Under the pieces are notes generated by a model. The model did no database searches, was not told the origin of the DNA, and saw only the letters and a list, made by a program, of their open reading frames with translations. DNA of 64,000 nucleotides. Source: Patellaria atrata CBS 101060 (taxonomy: Eukaryota; Ascomycota; Dothideomycetes; Patellariales; Patellariaceae). Both the position numbers and the translations under genes were made by a program. Positions 22,980-34,930 of this stretch are shown here, piece after piece. The number at the start of each line of letters is the position of its first letter. The stretch's first letter is position 1. Location of the stretch: positions 142,377 to 206,376 of the forward strand of contig MU006110.1 in the NCBI GenBank assembly GCA_010093705.1. Direction: 5' to 3'.

Positions 22980-24850
22980 TCAAAATGCGTTCGTCCGACT
23001 ATAAGGAGATACTGGAGGGAAACGGCCGTATTGACTAGCAGGAGCTACAGACCACGAAGGGGACTTGGAACTGTATTTTGAATCCTGAAAATCTCCTGGG
23101 GACCGATCGGAGGGAGGACGTGGAAGCTCGCAGGTAACCGTACTTTTAACAAGAACCGTCTTCTGGTCATAATCTCTTCCATCTAGAGTCCCAACCTTTA
23201 TCAGTGTTGGGGAGATTATCAATGTAACAGGTGTACCCTCCTCGACAGATTGACCATCTTCTAATTCCATCACACTACTGGCAAAGTTCATGCCGAACCT
23301 CTTCCCTGCAGGGCTTGTATATGAATGTGTTAGGAGGGAAGCTTTCTGCTTCTTCATTTCCCCGTCCAGTTCGATTGCAATTCGAAGAATTTCTTTCAGT
23401 TCTTCAAGAACCTTGTATTCTGGACTTGACGTGAAGTGCTTCGTTGCTTCAAATATCTTCCACGCGACTTTGTTGACCTTTGGCTCGAATTTACTCTTAG
23501 GTGTTTTCTTTATGATGAGATCTGTAGTCAATGACCTCCATAGGTGGTAATCCCGATGCTCCGTGGGAGTTAAGGGACGTTCTTCTGTAAGACATCAAAG
23601 ACCATTCATCTCATCCCGTCTACCAAAGTTAACTTACTACTTCTGACATACTTCATCATATCACGCAGTTGTTCTTGCATATCCCCCGACCAGTACACCC
23701 CACCTTCATCAAACTCCGTCCCAAATACAAAAGAACGGAGCCTTTCCCAGACCAAAGATTGCACCAACATCGGTCTGAAATTGTTAGAACGCACGAAATT
23801 CTCAGGCGATTCTACGAGTCTCTTCCATGTTTGACCCTTGGAAGCCCACTGTCCTCTCAAGCGCGATGATTGGGGCTCACTGAAATGTTGAACTCCCCAG
23901 TTTCTGATCATGTAAATGAGCCCTTTCCACTCTGAGATGAAATGCTTGTCATCTAACTTGAAATGAGCCATCGCTTGCATCTTTTGCAAATCACTTGCCG
24001 CTTGCCTCCATTGCTTTTGCATCTTTTCTTTATTTTGTTTCATGACCTCCAAATCCTCATGTAATCTAGATATGTCGTGTTCTTGTTTGGCTAGTAAGTC
24101 GTTGTAATAGGATTCTAAACTACCAGATCGGCATCCGTTCCCAGAGTCTGGGTTGTTAATTTCCGATGACCCTTCGTAAGTATAGCCCTCCTCTCTCCCG
24201 TCCGAGGGATTTGACTTTGAAAGGTCCCCGAATGCCATATCCAATCTTTGTGGTATTGATACTGACAGAGAACTTTCAGGAGACATTGCGTTGAAATTTT
24301 GACTCATATCCGACTTCTCCGAGTTGACATCTGTTGGCAGGGCCTCAGGGCTGCTCAGTCCTGAAGTTGAGCGACTCATTTCCATTGAACTGCGATGAGG
24401 AGGTTCTGAACGTAGATTAAGCATTGATATCGGCGGTCCCTGCTTCATATGTCCCCCTAATTCTAGAGAGGATGATTCTTGAAGCTTTGGTCTGTCCAGA
24501 TCATCGGATGGTTCAATGTAGCCTTCTGGTCGCATTTTATCTTGGATGTTCGGGTCTAATGGAACTTTTGTAGGGAGTAAGTTCTCTTTCGGGTTATGTG
24601 GCAGAGAAGGCAATTCTCCTATCTTCATCTTCTTCGACTTGTCGTCTTCCTCATGCTTGTCTCCATTGTTCTCTATTTCAATTGGATTAGATGATGGACT
24701 TTCAGACACCGAAGAAGCCCGAGTTCAAATCAAGAACGTACCTGTGTTTTGAAAAGACTTTTTACGACGTAACTTACCGACGAAGCGGCCAATAGTCCGA
24801 GTCTCTACATCTATCGCGGGACTTTTTACACTATTTTGACGTTGAGCCAT
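22980..24850 (-). CDS. Coiled-coil protein of unknown family
   Basis: 582 residues, three exons: 24850-24742, 24672-23638, 23584-22980. Intron 1 (69 bp) runs GTACGT..CTAAT..TAG and joins residues ..KSFQNT to ENNGDKHEED; intron 2 is 53 bp. Residues 1-190 are polar and Ser/Pro/Glu-rich. A heptad-like charged helix follows (about 200-260: ISRLHEDLEVMKQNKEKMQK). A conserved-looking globular part begins KLDDKHFISEWKGLIYMIRN and continues through LVQSLVWERLRSFVFGTEFD. The last 60 residues are Ser/Pro-rich. I do not recognise a named family and assign no function. It lies 259 bp downstream of the AIG1-like GTPase on the same strand. Confidence 0.7.
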
Positions 24851-25109
24851 ATTGTAGATGGGATAGTTGTCGGAGAAGAGAGGGGAATAGCCTTGCTGAA
24901 GATGAGACACACACTCTTGTACGTAGGACATTACACGAAGATCCTGAAAGGCGAGGCTGCAGCCACATGCATGCATCTATGCATCTCGAATTATCTCAAG
25001 GTTTTTGAGTGCATTTAGCCAAGGTTCTCACCCTACATTTGGCAATCAATGGAATTATAGGATGGTCTGGTAGAACATTGACTAAGCTCTGGGCTGACAT
25101 TTACTCATG

Positions 25110-26149
25110 CTATATCGAAACCCCAAACAAGGGAAGTATGTTGAAGACCAAGCTGACACTCAATCCCAAGACTGCCGCAAACAATTGCAGTCCGTCTGTC
25201 TTTTTACTGCTTTTCCTGGCGTTGTCAATATTATCTTTCGTCTCCCTCCCAATCGCAGCTTTGAAACGATTCTGCTTTTGACTCTCTCGGGCCAGTTTAG
25301 ATTCAGCTTCACTTTTCTCTCTTTCACGCTTTCCTCTAACTACTACGTCTTGATTCCGCTCTGCCTCCGCGATGTACCGGTCTAGTGTAGCTATCTCATC
25401 TTCGGCTTCCATTATTCTTCCATAGATTGAGGGTGCTACTAGACGGCCAGCAGATGTATCTTCAAGTGTTTTACCGTAATCGTTGACTTCCCTCTGGATA
25501 CGAAGAACAATGTCCTTCTTCCCCGCAAGTCCTATAACAATGCCCTGGGCCATTGCAGAGCTACCATCGAAGTTGTATATTTGGCTTCCTCCCTTCTCCA
25601 TCATGCACCAAAACTCTTTCCGAAGCTCTTGATCCCGTTTTAACCCAATCGAAGGGTCTCTCAGTTGATCCCACATCGTCGTTACCAGTACGACATTTCC
25701 GAAAGCTTCTTCTCCGCATATCTTCTGAAACATTTGGAAATAACGTAGAGCACTTCCTTGCATTCTCATATCGGTTATGCGATGGAGATATATCAATCCT
25801 CTCAGAGGGATTCCCAGCTGATATTGTGCAACCAGGAACTGTGTTATTTCGTCGAGAATCTCCGCATCTGATCGCGTCGTATCATCAAATCCGGGCGTAT
25901 CGACAATTGCTATTGACATTTCATCCCCTATCTTCGCCTGAACTATGGCACAGTCCCTGGTTTCTGTTCCAAATAGTCAATCTAAATGATCTTAAGATGT
26001 TGAAGTCTTGAAAGATTACCTGAATATAGATCATCCCCCTCTACGACTGAATCCTGGACTAATCGATTAATGAAATAGCTCTTTCCAACACCCGTGACAC
26101 CCATCACCACTATCATCCCGCTCGGTTCATTACGTGTTTCGGAAACCAT
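25110..26149 (-). CDS. AIG1/septin-like P-loop GTPase with C-terminal membrane anchor
   Basis: 327 residues, two exons: 26149-26020 and 25963-25110 (56-bp intron). G1/Walker A is GVTGVGKS (about 17-24), the G3 motif is VDTPGFDD, and a G4-like TMWD follows (VVLVTTMWD). The downstream sequence YQLGIPLRGLIYLHRITDMR is typical of the large fungal family of AIG1/GIMAP-like or MMR_HSR1 GTPases. A long charged helix (about 230-300, AEAERNQDVVVRGKREREKS) leads to a C-terminal hydrophobic segment (LQLFAAVLGLSVSLVFNILP), probably a tail anchor. Substrate beyond GTP cannot be read. It precedes the coiled-coil gene on the same strand and is divergent from the Hsp70-like gene. Confidence 0.85.
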
Positions 26150-27226
26150 GCTTTCATCAAGTCTGCTTCATCTTCATGAATTTTAATAATGAACTCTCTT
26201 TTGAATAATAAAATATACCTGCAAGGAGAGACAAGGCTCGGGGGCGGCTAGAACTCCTTCTGAAAACACACGCCAATATTGCAAAGTGGTTGGTGGTGGA
26301 ATCTCTGCATATGTGTGATGCCGTTTCCGGTGAAGAGATGTTTTAGTGGGTAGCTTATCCTCACTATTGGTCCTACAGATCCTTCAGCCTTACGTCTTAT
26401 CAGAACGACCATCCTATTGATCTCAACCGAGTACAGTATTGAAAATCCTACCCCGTACCTAATCCATGCGAGTCAGGTATAGTTCAGCTCCGAGCTTACA
26501 TGGTACAGGGAGCGTTCTAGGACACCTCCATGCTTGAATTCTTGGAACTATTGCTTCCCCTCATGAACAGAGTGGTTATGTTGAGCACTGCAGACTTGAT
26601 TAAACCGGTACAACGACAAGGCCCAGGCTAAGTCTTACACTGTTCATCAGTTGTCAGTAGTAGATTTACCATTTTGCCCGGGCATTTTCCACCAAGGGAT
26701 CCGCAAAATAATCAAACTATCAACGTGAGGATAGTCCTCGGATTCTCCGATAATACCTTTACACCCAACAGCTGTGGCAATGAAGAAGCAAGTATAACGC
26801 GCGCTACACAAGGCTGCGACTCTAGAACTCCTGCTGCCTGAGAGCCTTATTACCATTTGGTGGTCAATTTGCTGTTTTGGGACTTGCATGCGTGCGGAGT
26901 CTCTTTTTCTGGGAGCTACGAACTCTGGATAAGCCTATGTTACTGGAGACTTGTTCACCGGAATGCACTCCTTCAGCCGAAATCCCGCCTCGAGAGATTG
27001 GTGTGGGTTCACAAGCGTCAAGAAGAATTACCGTCTGGGTTCTATCCCGTCTTTAATCGAGAGATCGTAGTCCTGGCTATCCTGTCCATCCAGTAGGGCG
27101 GTTTCTGTGGATCCAAATGTCCTATGCTCAGTGTTAAGAGCCAACGGATCTCTCATTTCACTTTTCAGCTCTCATTCACACATTTCGGTATTTTTTACCA
27201 GTTCATTTCTGAATCACTCTCACACT
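26150..27226. other. Spacer between divergent GTPase and Hsp70-like genes
   Basis: This holds both upstream regions. Short open frames at 26647-27096 on both strands resemble no family I know and none continues by splicing. Confidence 0.45.
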
Positions 27227-29454
27227 ATGGATGACGATATGTTTGACGATACCTTCCTGCTGATTGGAATTGATTTTGGAACAACGTAAGTTAGGGAGTT
27301 CCCACAGCAAATCGTGAAACTGCTAATGACATAGATACTCTGGGGTTGCTTGGGCATGGTCAGGCCGACCTGAGGAGATCAATGTCATTACGAACTGGAA
27401 GACCGCCTTAAATTTTAATGCGGACAATGCCAAAGCACCAACAGAGATCTGCTATTCTGGAAGCGAGATATTCTGGGGCTACGATATCGCCCCAGAAGAT
27501 GAGCCCCTTCGATGGTTCAAGTTACTGTTGGTAGATGAAGCGGACTTACAACCTGAAGTCCGCAATGCGCCACAAATCTTAAGAGCTCGACAACTTCTAC
27601 AGAAGTTAGGCAAGAACGTCGTAGATGTGGTAGCGGACTACTTACGCCTGCTCTGGCAGCATGCTATCGAAAGCATAGAGAGGGAGAGGGGTAAGACCTC
27701 AGTTAACGGTCTTCCATTTAAGGTCGTCGTTACTCTACCAGCTATTTGGAAACCAAATTCTCAGAATAGAATGCACGAAGCGGCCCGGAAAGCGGGTATC
27801 TTGGATGACAGACTCTGTGGAGATACACAATTACAGTTTGTCCCTGAGCCGGAGGCTGCGGCACTAGCAACGTTGGTGGATTTTAGAGGAAGATCTGATA
27901 TCAAGGTCTTTATTGTCTTCCCATCTACGGAATCCGAGATTACTAACATGAAGTAGAAAGGAGATGTGTTTGTCGTCTGCGATGCCGGCGGAGGTACGGT
28001 TGTAAGCATCCCATCAGAGTCCCTCCTTCTCCTTTTGTTGATAACTTACGAAAATCACAGGATATAATCTCGTACAAGATTGAAAGCACAAAACCAATGA
28101 AGGTCAAAGAATGTGTCGAGGGAAAAGGTACAGTCCTATATTTCTTTGTAACTAGCTGTAACGCGGCCTGAATTCCTCTCCTAGGGGCCATGTGCGGCGC
28201 AATCTTTATTGATCAGGAATTCGAGAACATGGTTAAATTGACCATGGGTAAGATGTGGGCTAAGTTGAGCAGAGGAAGTATCAAGACGATGATGAACAAC
28301 GAATGGGAAAACGGTATCAAACGGAAATATGACGATTCCGATAGGAAATGGAACGTTGTCCTTCCGGCAGAAGCATTTCCTAGGTTTGCTCGTCGGCCTC
28401 TGGATGATAATAAACATAGTATTGAGCAAGGAAAGATGCAACTTTCGCGGTATATCCCCATCTAGCTCTTTTACATAAAACTTGATAGAGAGACTAACAC
28501 ACTACAGTGGCCACATTCGATCAATATTCGAAGGAGTCATCCAACAAATCAGAGGGTTAGTCAACGAGCAAATCGCTGCAGTGAAGAGGAAAGAGGGTGT
28601 CCTTCCGAAGGTAATACTCGAACTAAATGAGCATAGTTCAGCCCAATAACCAAGTAAACAGGGCATAATGCTCGTGGGAGGATTGGGTGCATGCAACTAC
28701 CTTTACCAAACGCTCAAGACAGAGCATGAACCCTATAAGATCAACGTACTACAACCACGTGGCGATCGTCCGTAAGTGATTCTCATAGTCCTACTGGAAG
28801 GAAAGTATTCATGAAAATAGATGGACAGCAATCTGCCGTGGGGCTGCGATCAAAGCCATGGACACTTCAAACGTCAACACAGACCTCAAAGTTCTCGTCA
28901 GCTCGCGTGTCTCGCGTTTCAACTATGGAGTCGAATACTATACCACCCCGTTTATCGACGGCATCCACGACGAGCGCGACCGGAAGTTCAACGCGATCGA
29001 AGGCTGCGATGTCAACGCGCACCAGATGGAGTGGTATCTCAAGCGGGTAAGCTCCTAAACCTCATGTCAATATAATATATCAGACGGGTAAGCACGCTTG
29101 CTGAAATGGTTTTCTCTTCAGGGCGAAGATATCTCGGACCTTGCCCCTGTAATAATGTCGTGGGTGCGCAAGACGCGCTGGTTCCAATCCCGCTACTCGA
29201 CCAGCATCCTACACTGCGAGGACGAGCAGCCACCCAGACGGCGCACCGAAACCGTAAAATCTCTGTGTGACATTGCGTGGAAGTGCCACGTCCCGTATGA
29301 GGATCTGGATGTGAATATTAACTCCCAGGGAGAGGAGTATAGACAGTTGAATTATGATCTGAAGATGACGGTTACGGGAGCGAGTCTAGATTTTACGGTG
29401 AGCATGGCAGGACGACAGCTCGCACAGAGGAATGTGCAGGTGGATTTTAAGTGA
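27227..29454 (+). CDS. Divergent Hsp70-like (HSPA12-type) ATPase
   Basis: 592 residues in nine exons: 27227-27285, 27335-27905, 27957-28001, 28061-28127, 28185-28449, 28508-28610, 28662-28771, 28821-29046, 29122-29454; phases close throughout. It has the actin-fold ATPase signatures of Hsp70: phosphate-1 LLIGIDFGTTYSGVAW, FVPEPEAAALATLVD, phosphate-2 VVCDAGGGTVDIISYKI, and adenosine-like GIMLVGGLGACNYLYQTL. A canonical Hsp70 peptide-binding domain and EEVD tail are absent; the C-terminus resembles HSPA12-like fungal proteins. Intron 2 has a weak donor (GTCTTT), with a second GTCTTC 9 nt on. Such genes are often multicopy and variable in filamentous fungi. Client or role unknown. Confidence 0.88.
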
Positions 29455-30455
29455 AGTATCTGGGCCCTCGGAAGCATCTGATGTTGAGGCAAAGAAATAT
29501 GGCGGCGTTCCAGCGAAATTATTTAGGGTACCATTTTTTGTAGCATTTTGGTGGTGGGTAGCTGAATTGCTACTTTATAAATCTAATCATCTAGCGTTAC
29601 ATTTTAGGGTATTCGAGGTGGAGTTTGTGTACGGAAGTACAATCCCTGGATATACGGATACTGTAAATCAGATTTCGTACGGAGCACATGGGGGATTCAA
29701 AAGATACTGTGCGATTAGGTTAACTCGAATACGAAAAGGACTCCAATAAGGGAGTAGATCTTACTGCAGTGAAGAAGTGAATAACTTGACATGTCTTTAA
29801 AGCGTAACGATACGCACGTGTCTGTCCAAGAAGAGGGGAAGGATGATAAATATCCTTTTAGAGTGATACAAATCAACAACGTCCACTCAAGCCTATCCAA
29901 AGATATCCCGAACGTCGATCAGGTCGCCATAAACAAGACTAACCTGGACCTATCCTTCCGATCCTTACTGCTTAGAACAAGAGAAAATTCGTGTTCGGGA
30001 AGACCGGATGATTCGTTAGAGGGAGACTTGTCACGCACTGACGTATGGGGTGGTGGTTGGGGGCCAGCCACCGGGACTTTTTAGGTGCAGTAACATCTTT
30101 ATGTCGTGGAACCTGTCAGCTGAGTATTTTTAGCAGGTTTCTCTGAGTATATTAGGTTTTGAACCTCTGCTGATCGAGAGGAAACAAAGGTCATTGACTA
30201 TTTCAAGGTTCGAAAGAGCATTACAGTACTCCGGACAGCAATTCGGTTCGCAGACTACTCAATTCGGCGCTCTATTGTCAGGCCGTCCACCAACGATCTT
30301 GTTAACAGAAGGATTTAATAAGTCAATTGAAATTTCAACAACCTACCTCGAGCCTCACACTTGGATAAATCCTACGAAATCTAAACTTCGATTTTAAAAA
30401 CTCTACATCGCCTCACAAATCGACCAGACTACCATCAACTACCAAAACCACAACC
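29455..30455. other. Intergenic, no gene recognised
   Basis: Downstream flank of the Hsp70-like gene and upstream region of the small secreted protein gene. The short frames at 29791-30084 and 30194-30397 have no family resemblance. Confidence 0.45.
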
Positions 30456-30950
30456 ATGTATACCTCAACCATACTCTCATCAGTCCTCCTTCCGCTCCTG
30501 GCTTTAGCAACACCTATCCGTCCCCGCGCCGGCGGACCCGCTATAGTCCCCATCCCATCAACGTGCTCCGTCATCTCCCCCCTTACGGACGCCTCCGTCT
30601 ATCCTCCCCCCTCGACAACAACCTCCCCTTCCACCACAACGACACCCTCCCCACATTACTCCCCGGCGGCCTCGCTCTTGGCAAACCAGATCTACGCATA
30701 CTACCTCGCCCCGTCCGACGCCCCGGGAAACTTCACGCAGTGTCTGGAGCAGTGCTACGGCTTTGGGGAACGTGGAACGTGCAAGAGCGCGTATATGGCG
30801 ACGGGGGTGCCGAGGCCGCCGATGTATGGACTCCCGGGCGGAGATGAGTCGATCGCTTGTCTCATGTACGGTGTGGAGGTGAAGGAAACGGATTTCGTGC
30901 TTGTTGAAGAGGGGTTCGGTGATCCGAGGGTCGGGGTCATTGAGTGCTGA
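30456..30950 (+). CDS. Small secreted cysteine-rich protein, PAN/apple-like
   Basis: 164 residues in one exon. The signal peptide (MYTSTILSSVLLPLLALA, cut near TP) is followed by a Pro/Thr/Ser-rich stretch. The Cys-bearing C-terminal half contains FTQCLEQCYGFGERGTCKSA, PPMYGLPGGDESIACLMYGV and an ending VGVIEC. There are six cysteines in the mature part. The order CxxxC..C..GG...C...C matches a widespread family of short fungal secreted proteins with a degenerate PAN-like fold; I know no function for it. Size and Cys content also fit an effector-like protein, which is inference only. Confidence 0.7.
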   Translation: MYTSTILSSVLLPLLALATPIRPRAGGPAIVPIPSTCSVISPLTDASVYPPPSTTTSPSTTTTPSPHYSPAASLLANQIYAYYLAPSDAPGNFTQCLEQCYGFGERGTCKSAYMATGVPRPPMYGLPGGDESIACLMYGVEVKETDFVLVEEGFGDPRVGVIEC

Positions 30951-31879
30951 GATCAAGGACTGGACTGAGGAACAGAGGATTTGGGGACGGCATTAGAACA
31001 TTATTGGGCGTTAAAGCATATATCAAATCGGGATGGGCATAATTGTCTGGTCTTGGGACTATAAGGCGTTGAAAGGGGAAAAGAGAAAAATGCAGGATTG
31101 CCTGGCATAGGTGATGGTATATGTACTGTACAATACGGTTAACGAAGACCATGATAGATGGATACGGATGTAACCCGGATGCTGCATAACGATCAAACAC
31201 AATACGAAGATATACTATTCAATGAAAAATTTTGAACTGATTATTGAGGTGTTAACTTCTTTGATAGAGTGGAAAATATGTTGATGGTGGGGAAGGCAAT
31301 CCCTCGGTTCGGACGGAACGGAGCGGGAACAACCCCTGAGTCAGGGAATGATATCAGTCAACCAGTGTAGTTCATGTTATCGAACTCGATCCTCCTTCCA
31401 CCCTCAAGAGACATCTTCGAACCGCTCGAAAATGGACCTTTTCAATCCATAAAGACTCAATTTTTAATAGTTCCCCCAATTAGCCCCCACCACGCCCTCC
31501 TCTACATCCCCCAACGTCCATCTACGCAGTCCTCTACATCAACAGTTCCATACTAGGTCGAAAATACAGCAACGTCAGTACCGCCAGAAAACCCTCTCCC
31601 TATGTGAGGACCGCCCGACCGCAACCTATGATACCGCTCAAACTTCTGAGCTTAGAGCATGGTCGAGATAAAACTACCCTCCGCTGTATAATGGACCCGA
31701 CCCATACCTTAGCATGTGCTGTTACAGATTAAAATGCCTAAGATTCAGTAAAGCAGCCCTCGAGTAGAGAGGAACATACTCCGAAGCCCTTATTCTCGCT
31801 TTACGAAGAAGATTCCTGTAGCACAAATTCCAGCCTTCACAATAAGATTGCTGAGTCAGTGATCAGTCCCTGCTGGGGT
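30951..31879. other. Intergenic, no gene recognised
   Basis: AT-leaning spacer with only short frames. A GTACTGTAC copy is at 31123-31131. Confidence 0.45.
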
Positions 31880-32400
31880 TAGGTCAGCTTACAAGTATTG
31901 AAGCAACCCAGAATACCCATTTCCAACCCGAAGCACCAGTTATAAGACCTCCAAGGACTGGTCCTAAAGCTGGAAATTGTGAAAATTAGGAAAAATGATA
32001 TACAGATCTTCAATATCCATGTCATTCCATAGAAATCGGATAATGGGCCAAGGAGAAAAGGACCGACACAAAATCCAAGGATCTATACCGTGACACAGAA
32101 TGATCCAAGGCGCTTATCTCCACCGTCAGGACGAAAGGTTTGAAGAACCTGCGGCACACTTGGGGCCAACATCATTGCCACAAGGAACCTGTATTCTCTC
32201 GTTGAAAACAACTCTGACATAACTTTGGATGGTGTACTAACGTTAGAAAGTCGCAATATGAGACATTTGAGACTGAGAGCCACTTTCGCCATCTAGCCCA
32301 TTGGCGAGGTTTCTCAACGTAAAGCTGTTTTGTTTGGTTATCGGCCTCGTTGCAGACACCTGGTGCGAGAACATTGCTTGCTTGATTAGAACTAGGAGAC
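31880..32400 (-). pseudogene. Broken MFS drug/polyamine-type transporter fragment
   Basis: In three different minus-strand frames the order of an MFS (DHA1-type) N-terminal half can be followed: EKPRQWARWRKWLSV (about 32330-32285), then LAPSVPQVLQTFRPDGGDKR and LGSFCVTV (about 32170-32090), then after an in-frame TAG ILGFCVGPFLLGPLSDFYG (about 32085-32030), and, after a gap where several membrane spans should be, LGPVLGGLITGASGWKWVFW (about 31960-31900). Frame changes, a stop and the missing middle mark it as a dead copy. No intact copy is in this window. Confidence 0.55.
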
Positions 32401-33107
32401 ATGGGAGGTTTTCAAATGTACAAAGACGGATTTCTCTCTTGGTGAAATCTTCGGGCAAGAGTAAGAGGGAGAATAAGTGTCAGAGTATAGTGCCTATTTG
32501 TCTATTTATGTTGCACAAGGTAATTGTGCGGGAAAACATCTGGACATGTACCCGCTTTTCTGCGTACTGTACCTTAATGGATCGAATCAATTTTGTACGG
32601 GGAAAGTTGCCTGTCTCTCGTTTTGCTGCTCGAACGTGCCTGAAGTAAACATGCGCTCGTATCGATACGGCAACATGTGCGTATGAGAGCTGTTTCGACA
32701 CCGGGAAGCGTTAGGTTCCTAGTTCCGTGCCTAGGAATTAGGTCCGCTTATAGATTGTTGAAGCGAAAAAGAATTACAGAAAGCTTACTAGTATTACAGG
32801 ACTGGAATGCTGCGTTGTCTTCTATACTTTATATTGTCGTCTACCTGAAAGTAGCAAAGAATGGATGGGACACCACCTTTTCCCACGTGCAGCTCTTTAC
32901 TGCTACATACCCAGCTCGTATGTTCGGTTTAGTGTCCCATTGAGAACGTTACGCACCCTGCAGATGAGCTTCAATACTGTCTTTTTCCAGTCTTCATGGG
33001 TGGTACAGTCACCTCAGAGGCTATACTGAACGAAAAATTATTCCATTCCGTAATGCTATTGAGTAGTATCCGATGATCAATCTACCAACCTATTACTATC
33101 CCCTTAC
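32401..33107. other. Spacer between the MFS relic and PNS1
   Basis: No gene recognised. A GTACTGTAC copy is at 32564-32572. Confidence 0.4.
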
Positions 33108-34930
33108 CTAAGCGTGAATGGCCTGCTGGACATGCGGATAAACCTGCACCATCTTCTGGTACAACTCTGGATGATCCCTCACCAAGACCTGCGGATCCCA
33201 CGCCGACGCCACAAAAATCGTATCGATGCCACTACTTAACGGTGTCGTGAAAATATGGCATATCTGGAGTCCGATGAGGAACGCGAATGCCACGACGACC
33301 GGTGTGAATTCCTGGCCTTCGTTGTACGCCGGGCGGGTGAAGAGGAGATAGCAGTATGCGAGGAGGGCGCAAGCGTAGGCGATGAAAGTCGCGCCCATGG
33401 TGAGGACGGGACCGATAAGGCATTCGTTCACAAGTGCATCGATGCCACGGTCTTTGATCATCCTAAGGGATGGGGTGTCAACATTGTAAATGAGAGATCG
33501 AGAAAGGGGTCGGAATGGCTTACTTCCACGTATCTTTTGCGGCTGCGATGTACGCCTTTCCGTATAGCGCGATGTGAGAAAATGCGTAACGGTTGATGAA
33601 TTGGACCGCCCAATCAAGTATACCGATGATACAGCCCAAGATGCAGAAGAGGATGACGCCAACGATGTTCCCCTCCTGAGCCTCCTGACGCTGTGCTACT
33701 GAGCAGAGCTGGCGGAGGAAGTTGATAATGGCGACCAGAAGGCTGCCAAAACTGATGCTACCGAAACTATAGGTCATAGACCTTCTGAACGCTCCACGTG
33801 TGGCATTTTTGGGAAAGTTCTGCGAGCAGAAGTACCAGGAACCGTATACACCTGAGATGGTGGTGTGGATGACATTCTTCAGAACTTCGGTAATCCAATA
33901 TGCAGCAAATGTAACGAAAACGATAAGACCAATAACCTTTCCTGTGCCACAGTTCCCTACACCTTGGCTGCAGGCGGGATTATTTCCAGGCTCGTATTTG
34001 ACGTAGATGGACACCAATGTGACCGAGAAATAGGCGCCAAATGCAGTCGCGAGAAGGCCGCCGATGAAACTGACAAGGTAAACATGTCCATACTTCTTTG
34101 ATACGTCGATAGCGGTCTGAAGCATCAGAGCGCTAAACGGAATCCTTGGGATCCAGGTGATGAAGCAGATTAGGGTGAAGATGGAGAATATGAGGAAGAT
34201 AATACCCCCGGAGTAGTATTTTCGGGACAACATATAGATGGCAGTTGCGAAACCGAAGATGATATTCAAGATGCCAGTAGCCCAGATGAACTGTTTAGTG
34301 AAGGCTCGCGCCAGCCAGATGTATCCATAACTGAGGACTAAGGCAACGGCAAGGCAGAAAGCGAAGAGGACCAGGGTGTTGGTGTCTAAACTAAAGGTAT
34401 TGTTGCTATCGTAGATACCTCCGCCATTGAAACCTTTTGTAGCAGCTAGAATTTGAAGAATCAGAAATGCAGACGAGCTTCGAGTAGATCTCTATACTTA
34501 CCATAACCCTGGATTGCAATTCCAGATACCGCCACGAAACCCGCACAAACCACTAGAAACTAATTTCGCGTCAGCAATCGTGACATGTTAGAAGTCCTGT
34601 CGCGTCCTATTCGCAATATAGATCTACCGCCAGTCAAACATCGTGCTGACTTACCAAAATCGCAGCCCAAAGATCATTCCATTTGGGCTTATCAAGCTTG
34701 AAAGCTTGCTCGAACGTCTGCTTCTCTCCTCCGTGCGAATACCCATTCTGTGCCCCATAATTCATTCCATACTGCGGAGGTTGCTGTGGATATTCTGGAC
34801 GAACCCCATTCTCCTTGAATTGCTGTTGCGGCTGCTGCTGGTAATATGTATTGCCGCCAAACCCATTTCCGTTGCCATTGCCCTGCGCGCTGTTGTAATA
34901 ATCTGCCGCCTCACCACGCGTAGCTGCCAT
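33108..34930 (-). CDS. PNS1: Pns1, choline-transporter-like (CTL family) membrane protein
   Basis: A polytopic plasma-membrane protein of the CTL/SLC44 family; the yeast relative is Pns1, whose substrate is not settled. 536 residues, four exons: 34930-34655, 34559-34502, 34445-33524, 33462-33108. The N-terminal 75 residues are Gln/Tyr/Asn/Gly-rich and cytosolic (YYQQQPQQQFKENG). Many hydrophobic spans follow, with CTL-type sequence such as DLWAAILFLVVCAGF, VIGLIVFVTFAAYWITEVLK, VYGSWYFCSQNFPKNATRGA and AYIAAAKDTWKMIKDRGIDA. The frame is open upstream to 35227, but the ATG at 34930 gives the start seen in relatives (short acidic/Tyr lead). A later start would lose the Gln-rich part. Confidence 0.88.

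Noticed and set aside
30558-30956. 132-codon minus-strand frame opposite the small secreted protein
   Set aside because: Antisense to a gene with a clear signal peptide and Cys pattern; its Arg/Gly/Cys-rich composition is a reverse-complement effect.
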